NCBI GenBank assembly: GCA_050012355.1
Contig: JBEKHI010000284.1
Span: 1 to 11,430 of the forward strand
Direction: 5' to 3'
Source of the DNA: JBEKHI01 sp050012355
Lineage (GTDB): Bacteria > Actinomycetota > Actinomycetes > Streptosporangiales > Streptosporangiaceae
Length of the DNA: 11,430 nt
The notes beneath the pieces are model-generated. The model searched no databases. It saw only the letters and a program-made list of their open reading frames with translations, and was not told the DNA's origin. Of this stretch, positions 6,219 through 11,430 are shown one piece after another. Position numbers and translations under genes: made by a program. Within the stretch, counting starts at the first letter, position 1, and every line of letters starts with the position of its first letter.

Positions 6219-9014
6219 GTGCGGTTCGTGCTGCTGGGTCCGCTGGCGCTAATAGGCGACGCAGGTGAGCGCACGACCATCGGAGGTGCGCGGCTGCGGG
6301 TGTTGCTGGCTGCCCTGCTGCTGAACGCCAACAAGCCGGTCTCGGCCGACGGGCTGGCCGAGGCCATCTGGGATGGCGCGCCGCCGGCCGGGGCGGCGAC
6401 TACGCTCCGTGGCCATGTGCTGCGGCTTCGCCGCGTTCTGGAACCAGCGGCCGGGGACCGCATCGTGGCGCGTGATCCCGGCTATCTCATCGAGGTGGCC
6501 GGCACCGAGCTGGACGTGCTGGAATTCCAGGAACTCTGCCTCAGTGCCGGCGCGGCTATCCGCGACCAGGACTGGGCGGGCGCTTCGACCGCCGCGACCG
6601 CGGCGCTGGCCCTGTACCAGGGCACGCCCCTGGTCGACGTGCCCTGCCGGGCGCTGCGCGACGCGTGGGTGTCGCAGCTGGACCAGGCGCGGGTGCAGGC
6701 GCTCGAGTGGCGTATCGAGGCCGACCTGCGGCTGGGACGCCGCGACCAGCTCGTCTCCGAGGTGATGACCCTGGTCGGCGATCACCCGTTGCGAGAGCGC
6801 TTCCACGCGCAGCTGATGGTCGCGCTGGCCGGTGCCGGGCGGCAGGCCGAGGCGCTCGAGGCCTACCAGGACGCGCGCCGGGTGCTGATCGATGAGCTGG
6901 GTATCGAGCCGGGGCCCGAGCTGCGGGAGCTGCAGGAACGCGTCCTGGCGGGGGACACTGAGCTGCTCAGCCCGGTTCGTCAGGCGGCGGCCGTCGATAC
7001 GGCCGTGGTTCCGCGGCAGTTGCCCGCGGTGGCCGGGCATTTCGTGGGCCGGGAGACCGAGCTCAAGCTGCTGTCCGAGCTGCTGCCCCGGCCTGCCGAG
7101 GCGGGCGGCTCGGTCGTGATCGCGGCGATCAGCGGCAGCGCCGGGATCGGGAAAACCACGCTGGCGGTGCACTGGGCGCACCAGGTGGCGCCGAGCTTCC
7201 CCGACGGCCAGCTCTACGTCAACCTGCGCGGCTTCGACCCGTCGCACGCGCCGATGGCGTCGTCAGACGCGGTCCGGCGGTTCCTGGACGCGCTGGACGT
7301 CTCGCCGGAGCGCGTTCCGCCGGATCCGGAAGGCCAGGCGGCGCTCTACCGGTCCAGTCTCGTCGGCCGGCGCCTGCTGATACTCCTCGACAACGCCCGC
7401 GGCGCCGAGCAGGTACGCCCGCTGCTGCCCGGCGTGCCCGGCTGCCTGGTCGTCGTCACCAGCCGGGACCAGCTTGGCGGGCTGGTCGCTCTGGACGGCG
7501 CCGTCCCGCTGACGCTGGACCTGCTCACCGAGCCGGAGGCGCGAGACTTGCTGATCCGGCGCCTCGGCAGCGAACGCGTCCTGCCGGACGAGCACACGGC
7601 CAGCGAGCTGATCGGCCTGTGCGCCCGGCTACCGCTGGCGCTGAACATCGCCGCCGCCCGCGCCGCCCTGAACCCGGAGCGGCCGCTGGCGGAATTGGTC
7701 GAGGAACTGCGCGACGCCCGCCAGCGGCTCGAGACCTTGTCCATGGGGGATGCCGCGGCGGACGTGAGCGCGGTCTTCTCCTGGTCCTACCGCACCCTCA
7801 GCCCGGAGGCCGCGCGCGGGTTCCGGCTGCTGGGCCTGCATGAGGGCCCGGACATCAGCCTGGAAGCGGCGGCCAGCCTGACCGACCTGGAGCCCGCTCA
7901 GGCGCGCCGCGTGCTGAGGGAGCTGACGCGAGCTCACCTGCTCACCGAGCACGCCCTCGGCCGGTTCAGCTTCCATGACCTGCTCCGCGCCTACGCGGCC
8001 GACGAGGCCCGCGCCCACGAGAGCGACATCGAGCGGGCAGCCGCGCTCCGGCGGGCCTGCGACTTCTACCTGCACACCGGCTACGCCGCCGACCGCCTCA
8101 TGGCCCCGTACCGCACGCCCCTCGGGCTCGACCCGCCCGCGCCCGGCACCCGGCCCCAACCGCTGCCCGACGACTCGGCGGTGACGGCCTGGTTCGAAGC
8201 CGAACAGCCGAATCTGCTGGCGGCCCAGCGCATCGCCGCCAGCTACGGGTGGCACGGCGTCGTGTGGCAGCTGGCCTGGACACTGACCACCTTCGACCGC
8301 CGCCGAGGACGACTTGAGGACCAGATCGCGGTCTGGCGGTCCGCGGTGGGCTCCGGCGCCCACCTGCCCGACTCCACCTCGCTCGCGCATGCCTATCTGC
8401 AGCTTGGCCGCGCGCACGCCGAGTCGGGGCCGGGGCACCATGAGGAAGCGATCGAGAACCTGAACCACGCTCTCACCCTGGCGCGGCAGCACCACAACGT
8501 CGCCGACCAGGAACACGCGCATGCCGCGCTGGCGCGGACCTGGGAACGCAGGGGCGAGCATCGGCAAGGCCTGTACCACGCCAGACTTGCTCTCGAACTC
8601 TGCCGCACCCTCGACCAGCCAGTCTGGGAGGCCGCCGCGCTTAACACGGTCGGCTGGTTCGCCGCCCATCTCGGCGACTACGAGACCGCCCGCGCCCACT
8701 GCGAGGCCGCCCTTGACCGGTGTCAAAACGACCCCGGCAGCCGAGCGAACTACCTGGACAGCCTCGGCTACATCGAATACCGCACCGGGCACCACGGCCT
8801 GGCCATCGAGCGCTACCAGCAGGCGCTGAGCCTTTTCCGCGACCAGGGCAACGTCTACGACTGCGCCGACACCCTCGACCACCTTGGCCACCCCTATGCC
8901 GCGCTCGGCCAGCCTGAGCGCGCCCGCGCCGTGTGGCGGCAAGCCCTCGAGCTCTGCCGGAGCCTGGACCGGGTAGCGGACGCCGAACGCATCCAGCGTC
9001 AGCTCGACGCCTGA
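6219..9014 (+). CDS. AfsR-like SARP transcriptional regulator (winged helix, BTAD, NB-ARC, TPR)
   Basis: The protein has 931 residues. The GTG start is well fixed: an in-frame TAG lies at 6207-6209, and the N-terminus RFVLLGPL is canonical for the family. Domains in order are a winged-helix DNA-binding domain (~1-95, including GGARLRVLLAALLLNAN), a bacterial transcriptional activation domain (~98-243), an NB-ARC/STAND ATPase (~275-590), and about five tetratricopeptide repeats (~720-930). The ATPase shows FVGRE at 275, Walker A GSAGIGKTT (306-314, K312), Walker B LLILLDN (D391), RLPLAL, and an MHD-like FHD (585-587). Large SARPs such as AfsR switch on secondary-metabolite or developmental genes; ATP/ADP exchange and the TPRs gate DNA binding. 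It is cytoplasmic. The target here is unknown; candidates are the downstream isomerase/flavoprotein genes or a distant biosynthetic cluster. No ribosome binding site precedes the GTG. Confidence 0.93.
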   Translation: MRFVLLGPLALIGDAGERTTIGGARLRVLLAALLLNANKPVSADGLAEAIWDGAPPAGAATTLRGHVLRLRRVLEPAAGDRIVARDPGYLIEVAGTELDVLEFQELCLSAGAAIRDQDWAGASTAATAALALYQGTPLVDVPCRALRDAWVSQLDQARVQALEWRIEADLRLGRRDQLVSEVMTLVGDHPLRERFHAQLMVALAGAGRQAEALEAYQDARRVLIDELGIEPGPELRELQERVLAGDTELLSPVRQAAAVDTAVVPRQLPAVAGHFVGRETELKLLSELLPRPAEAGGSVVIAAISGSAGIGKTTLAVHWAHQVAPSFPDGQLYVNLRGFDPSHAPMASSDAVRRFLDALDVSPERVPPDPEGQAALYRSSLVGRRLLILLDNARGAEQVRPLLPGVPGCLVVVTSRDQLGGLVALDGAVPLTLDLLTEPEARDLLIRRLGSERVLPDEHTASELIGLCARLPLALNIAAARAALNPERPLAELVEELRDARQRLETLSMGDAAADVSAVFSWSYRTLSPEAARGFRLLGLHEGPDISLEAAASLTDLEPAQARRVLRELTRAHLLTEHALGRFSFHDLLRAYAADEARAHESDIERAAALRRACDFYLHTGYAADRLMAPYRTPLGLDPPAPGTRPQPLPDDSAVTAWFEAEQPNLLAAQRIAASYGWHGVVWQLAWTLTTFDRRRGRLEDQIAVWRSAVGSGAHLPDSTSLAHAYLQLGRAHAESGPGHHEEAIENLNHALTLARQHHNVADQEHAHAALARTWERRGEHRQGLYHARLALELCRTLDQPVWEAAALNTVGWFAAHLGDYETARAHCEAALDRCQNDPGSRANYLDSLGYIEYRTGHHGLAIERYQQALSLFRDQGNVYDCADTLDHLGHPYAALGQPERARAVWRQALELCRSLDRVADAERIQRQLDA

Positions 9015-9109
9015 CGTCGGCCGGGGTGTGCCGTACGGGGTTGCCAGGGTATGACCCGGGCGCGGGCAATCACCTCACGAAGGGAACAAATGCGGATGGA
9101 GTGCTTGAC

Positions 9110-9436
9110 ATGGAATATCTGGTCACGATGACAACCCACGTCCCGGCCGGGACACCCGACGAAGCTGTTGCTGACGTCCGGGCCCGGGAAGGGGCGCACA
9201 CGCGTGAGCTGGCCGCGCAGGGGCATCTGGTCCGGTTGTGGCAGCTGCCGGCCACCGATGGCGTGTCGTCGGCGCTCGGCCTGTGGCGGACCGCCGACCC
9301 GGCGCAGATGCAAGCGATCCTCCAGTCACTGCCGCTGTACCCGTACGTGAAGACGGAAACCACGCCGCTGACCCCCCACCCAAGTGACCCCGCCGCGCCC
9401 GGCAGCAGGTCTCGGATCGGAGCGAACCATGGCTGA
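9110..9436 (+). CDS. Muconolactone delta-isomerase-like small protein
   Basis: The protein has 108 residues from ATG 9110, which has GGAG at 9098-9101 eight bases upstream. An in-frame GTG at 9101 would add only three residues. The sequence follows the muconolactone isomerase family along its whole core: MEYLVTMTTHVPAG, then RAREGAHTRELAAQGHLVRL (with E27 at the conserved acidic position), LGLW, and LPLYPYVKTETTPLTPHPSD. Beyond HPSD is a ~17-residue unconserved tail. Authentic members isomerise muconolactone in the beta-ketoadipate pathway as a ferredoxin-like alpha/beta fold oligomer, but no catechol-pathway genes are visible here, so that substrate is unlikely to be safe to assume. The gene overlaps the next CDS by 8 bases, indicating translational coupling to the flavoprotein. 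The 95-base gap after the SARP gene has no clear promoter or terminator, so readthrough is possible. Confidence 0.8.
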   Translation: MEYLVTMTTHVPAGTPDEAVADVRAREGAHTRELAAQGHLVRLWQLPATDGVSSALGLWRTADPAQMQAILQSLPLYPYVKTETTPLTPHPSDPAAPGSRSRIGANHG

Positions 9437-10775
9437 CTACGACGTGATCATCATCGGGGCCGGCTCGCCGGGTGAGCACTGCGCCGGCGCCCTGGCCGAC
9501 GGCGGGCTGCGGGTGGCGGTCGTGGAGCGTGAGCTGGCCGGCGGGGAGTGCTCCTACTGGGCGTGCATCCCGTCCAAGTCGCTGCTGCGGCCAGGAGAGG
9601 CGGTCCGCGGCGCGGTCGAGGCCGGGGCCACCGCCAGTATCGACGTGCAGGCGACACTGGCCTGGCGCGACTTCATGGTCTCCGACTACTCCGACGCGGG
9701 CCAGCAACGCTGGCTGGCCAGCGAAAAGATCGACCTGCTGCGCGGGACCGGACGGCTCGCCGGGCCAGGCGTCGTCGAGGTCAACGGGACGCGTCACACG
9801 GCGGAGCATGTCGTGGTGGCCACCGGAGCCGACCCGGTCATTCCGCCCATCTCGGGCTTGGCGGACCTAGCCGGGGTGTGGACCAACCGGGAAGCGACCG
9901 GGATGACGGCGGTGCCGAAGCACCTGCTGATACTCGGTGGCGGCCCGGTCGGCGCGGAGATGTCGCAGGTCGTGCTGAGCCTGGGCGGCGCGGTCACGGT
10001 GGTGGAGGGCGCGGACCGGATGGTGCCGCACGAGGCGGCGCCGCTGGGGGAGGCGCTCAGCGAGGTTTTGCGCCGCGACGGCGCCGAACTCGTGCTCGGC
10101 GCCCGGGCGACGGCGGCCCGGCGCGACGGCGCGGACTACGTGCTGACCCTCGGCGACGGCCGTGAGCTGCGCGGCGACAAGCTGCTGGTCGCGACCGGGC
10201 GCCGGCCGCGGCCACCGGAGGGGCTGGACACCGTCGGGGTGACGGCGGGCCCGCACGGCATCCCGGTGGACTCGCGGCTACGGGCGGGAGAGCGGCTGTG
10301 GGCCCTCGGCGACGTCACCGGTATCTGGATGCTGACCCACGTCGGAAAGTACCAGGGCGAGATCGTCGCGGCGAACATCCTCGGCGAGCCCCGGGAAGCG
10401 CACTATGAGGCGGTGCCGCGGGTCGTCTACACCTACCCGCAGGCGGGGGCGGTGGGGGAGTCGCAGGGACAGTTCACCGGGAAGGCTCTGTTGTCCGGAG
10501 TGGCGAAGACCGCGACCTACACGCACGCCTACGCCGAATCCAACGGCTTCCTCACCCTGGTCAGCGACGGCGAACGGCTGACCGGCGCCTACGCGCTCGG
10601 TCCGGAGGCCGGGGAATGGCTCCAGCAGGCCACCCTCGCGATCCGCGCCCGGGTCCCGCTCGACGTGCTGCGCGACGTCATCCAGCCGTTCCCCGCTTTC
10701 ACCGAGATCTACGTCGAAGCGCTGAAAGCGCTGCGGGCCAACATCGCCGCTGGCCGTCGGGAGGTGGCGCAGTAG
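9429..10775 (+). CDS. FAD-dependent pyridine nucleotide-disulfide oxidoreductase (dihydrolipoamide dehydrogenase-like, atypical active site)
   Basis: The protein has 448 residues from ATG 9429, six bases after GGAG at 9419-9422; an upstream in-frame GTG at 9384 lies inside the isomerase gene. Features in order are the FAD-binding GAGSPG near the N-terminus, the redox pair in GGECSYWACIPSK (C41 and C46, CX4C), the ATG-type motif VVATGAD, the NAD(P)-binding GGGPVGAE followed by VVE (acidic end, favouring NADH), the second FAD motif ALGDVTGI, and a C-terminal dimerisation domain. The size is typical for the family. The usual C-terminal active-site HxHP..SE reads QPFPAFTE here: the glutamate (E426) is kept but the catalytic histidine is Phe (F421). 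The protein should therefore pass electrons between NAD(P)H, FAD and the dithiol, but is unlikely to be a standard lipoamide dehydrogenase. No C-terminal Cys pair of mercuric reductase is present. The substrate is unknown; the coupled isomerase-like protein is its closest functional clue. Confidence 0.88.
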   Translation: MADYDVIIIGAGSPGEHCAGALADGGLRVAVVERELAGGECSYWACIPSKSLLRPGEAVRGAVEAGATASIDVQATLAWRDFMVSDYSDAGQQRWLASEKIDLLRGTGRLAGPGVVEVNGTRHTAEHVVVATGADPVIPPISGLADLAGVWTNREATGMTAVPKHLLILGGGPVGAEMSQVVLSLGGAVTVVEGADRMVPHEAAPLGEALSEVLRRDGAELVLGARATAARRDGADYVLTLGDGRELRGDKLLVATGRRPRPPEGLDTVGVTAGPHGIPVDSRLRAGERLWALGDVTGIWMLTHVGKYQGEIVAANILGEPREAHYEAVPRVVYTYPQAGAVGESQGQFTGKALLSGVAKTATYTHAYAESNGFLTLVSDGERLTGAYALGPEAGEWLQQATLAIRARVPLDVLRDVIQPFPAFTEIYVEALKALRANIAAGRREVAQ

Positions 10776-10850
10776 ACCAGGGACCGTTACGGGGGCGACG
10801 CGCGGCGGCAAGCGCGATGGTGGTGGGGACATCCCACGACGAAGGAACAT

Positions 10851-10925
10851 ATGTGCCATTTCCTCTCATCGCCGGGCCTGGCGATTATGGTGAGTGCTGC
10901 ATTACCAAGGCTCTTTGCCGGGTAG
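10851..10925 (+). CDS. Possible 24-residue small ORF or leader peptide
   Basis: ATG 10851 is preceded by AAGGA (10842-10846) with four bases between, a plausible ribosome binding site. The ORF runs 24 codons (beginning MCHFLSSPGLAIMV) to TAG at 10923-10925. The middle is mildly hydrophobic. Its 3' half lies in the 5' arm, loop and part of the 3' arm of the long hairpin, so translation would disrupt that structure, as in a leader-peptide attenuator. There is no homology evidence, and a short ORF like this can occur by chance. Confidence 0.2.
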   Translation: MCHFLSSPGLAIMVSAALPRLFAG

Positions 10926-10950
10926 TGCAGCACCCACCACAATCCCCCGG
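10877..10950. repeat. Long imperfect inverted repeat (74-base hairpin)
   Basis: Bases 10877-10906 pair with 10921-10950 with four mismatches (10879/10948, 10882/10945, 10887/10940, 10893/10934) and one G-T wobble (10902/10925). The best core is GTGCTGCATTACC (10894-10906) against GGTAGTGCAGCAC (10921-10933). The tip adds GGC/GCC around the loop TCTTT (10912-10916). In RNA from the minus strand the two A-C mismatches become U-G wobbles, while the wobble becomes a mismatch. It could be a terminator without a U-tract, an attenuator, a small-RNA element or a MITE-like remnant. Confidence 0.65.
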
Positions 10951-11028
10951 GCTGCACCTTCTCTTCGGGTTATCCGAAGCCAGCGACCATATACCCCAAA
11001 GCGGGCACCCTCCTCCGCTCCGAACCGC

Positions 11029-11056
11029 TTGCCAAGGCGGAGATATTCGGTAGCAT
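11029..11056 (+). promoter_or_regulatory. Putative promoter of the PadR gene
   Basis: TTGCCA (11029-11034) and TAGCAT (11051-11056) form -35 and -10 candidates with a 16-base spacer. The -10 has the same sequence as the one proposed for the SARP gene. Predicted transcription start is near 11063, giving a leader of roughly 24 bases. The -10 lies inside the palindrome at 11045-11075. Confidence 0.45.
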
Positions 11057-11075
11057 ACTGAGTATGCTACCGAAT
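11045..11075. promoter_or_regulatory. Perfect 31-bp palindrome, probable PadR operator
   Basis: The arms ATTCGGTAGCATACT (11045-11059) and AGTATGCTACCGAAT (11061-11075) are exact reverse complements around a single G at 11060. The palindrome covers the proposed -10 box and ends 11 bases before the PadR start codon. A bound dimer would block the promoter, so autorepression is the simplest reading. PadR regulators are known to bind such inverted repeats upstream of their own genes. Confidence 0.8.
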
Positions 11076-11086
11076 GGGCAGGAATC

Positions 11087-11430
11087 ATGAGTGTCCGGCA
11101 CGCGCTGCTGGCGCTGCTGAGCGAGGGGCCGAAGTACGGACTGCGGCTGCGCGAGGAGTTCGAGGCGGGCACCGGTGAGGTCTGGCCGCTGAACATCGGA
11201 CAGGTGTACACGACGCTGCAGCGGCTGGAACGCGACGGCCTGGTCGAGTCGGACGACGGCGAGGAGCGAGACAGCCCGCAGAAGCGGTTCCGCATCACCG
11301 CCGACGGGGCGGCGGAGCTGGCGGCGTGGCTGCGGACCCCGCCGGACATGTCGTCCCCGCCCCGCGACGAGCTGGTGATCAAGGTGCTGGTGGCGCTGCG
11401 GGTGCCCGGCACCGACGTAACCGAGGTGAT
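11087..11430 (+). CDS. PadR-family winged-helix transcriptional regulator (3' partial)
   Basis: ATG 11087 opens a frame that stays open to the end of the window, showing 114 residues; the C-terminus lies outside. AGGA at 11080-11083 is a rather close ribosome binding site (3 bases). The N-terminal half is a PadR winged helix: VRHALLALLSEGPKYGLRL for the first helices, then WPLNIGQVYTTLQRLERDGL as the recognition helix and following helix, then the wing with KRFRITADG and AAELAAWL. The segment after about residue 85 (PPRDELVIKVLVALRV) begins the C-terminal helical dimerisation region, as in PadR proteins with a Vir_act_alpha_C-type tail. PadR proteins are usually repressors released by small aromatic, drug or metabolite ligands and often control a neighbouring transporter or efflux gene, which would be to the right here. 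The perfect palindrome over its promoter suggests autorepression. Confidence 0.9.
   Translation, partial: MSVRHALLALLSEGPKYGLRLREEFEAGTGEVWPLNIGQVYTTLQRLERDGLVESDDGEERDSPQKRFRITADGAAELAAWLRTPPDMSSPPRDELVIKVLVALRVPGTDVTEV

Larger units (their letters stand above)
10776..11028. other. Less GC-rich intergenic region with several hairpins
   Basis: The region between the flavoprotein stop and the PadR promoter is visibly richer in A and T than the genes. It holds a small hairpin (GTGGG 10823-10827 with CCCAC 10833-10837), a possible small ORF at 10851-10925, a long imperfect hairpin at 10877-10950 and a 6-bp hairpin (CTTCGG 10963-10968 with CCGAAG 10974-10979, loop GTTAT). A 78-codon frame from ATG 10817 to 11053 looks like no known family, has no clear ribosome binding site, and is not called as a gene. 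Confidence 0.5.

Noticed and set aside
7629..8942. Minus-strand open frame of 437 codons opposite the SARP gene
   Set aside because: The + strand has Walker A/B and TPR motifs in frame; the antisense translation matches nothing and follows the codon-bias shadow.
9041..9069. TTGCC...GGCAA inverted repeat before the isomerase gene
   Set aside because: The arms are only 5 bp with a 19-base loop, easily expected by chance in this composition.
9105..9133. Consensus TTGACA (9105-9110) as a promoter
   Set aside because: It coincides with the isomerase start codon and no TAnnnT box lies 16-19 bases downstream.
10817..11053. 78-codon ORF upstream of the PadR gene
   Set aside because: There is no clear ribosome binding site or family, it runs through the hairpins and ends inside the palindrome, and its Pro/His-rich composition looks non-coding.
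1..11430. CRISPR arrays, tRNA, rRNA, insertion sequences or prophage genes
   Set aside because: No regularly spaced repeats, tRNA-like cloverleaf, transposase or phage motif was seen on either strand.

Overview
The window is very GC-rich, with strong G/C bias at third codon positions, Tat-exported glycosidases, a SARP/AfsR-type regulator and a PadR regulator. This points to a filamentous or soil actinomycete (Actinomycetes). The sequence alone does not fix the genus. All recognised genes lie on the + strand.

Left block (1-5970), carbohydrate breakdown plus a DNA-repair gene. The window opens inside a GxGYxYxYP-family putative glycoside hydrolase with a C-terminal carbohydrate-binding-like domain. 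After 41 bases comes a large Tat-secreted GH2 family glycosidase of 1,314 residues. It ends in an Ig-like domain, a NEW3-like domain and two tandem copies of a ~200-residue module. Only 4 bases after its stop is an AlkA-type DNA-3-methyladenine glycosylase gene, functionally out of place here. The block closes with two adjacent inverted repeats (5905-5947 and 5946-5970), the first with 14-bp perfect arms and the gene's stop codon in its loop. They are probably a terminator.

Middle block (5971-9014), regulation. After ~250 bases with no convincing gene, an AfsR-like SARP regulator of 931 residues (winged helix, BTAD, NB-ARC ATPase, TPRs) starts at a GTG. It has no ribosome binding site and sits 6 bases after a TAGCAT -10 box, so its mRNA is probably leaderless.

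Right block (9110-10775), a small redox pair. A muconolactone-isomerase-like protein overlaps by 8 bases a flavin-dependent disulfide oxidoreductase. The oxidoreductase keeps the CX4C redox pair but has lost the C-terminal catalytic histidine of the dihydrolipoamide dehydrogenase family. The two are probably translationally coupled. Their substrate is unknown, and the SARP upstream is a possible but unproven regulator.

Right end (10776-11430). A 311-base, less GC-rich intergenic region holds a long imperfect hairpin (10877-10950), a possible 24-codon small ORF running into it, two smaller hairpins, and a perfect 31-bp palindrome over the putative promoter of a PadR-family regulator. The PadR gene runs off the window. 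The palindrome is the likely autoregulatory operator. The least explained parts of the window are this intergenic region and the isomerase/flavoprotein pair.
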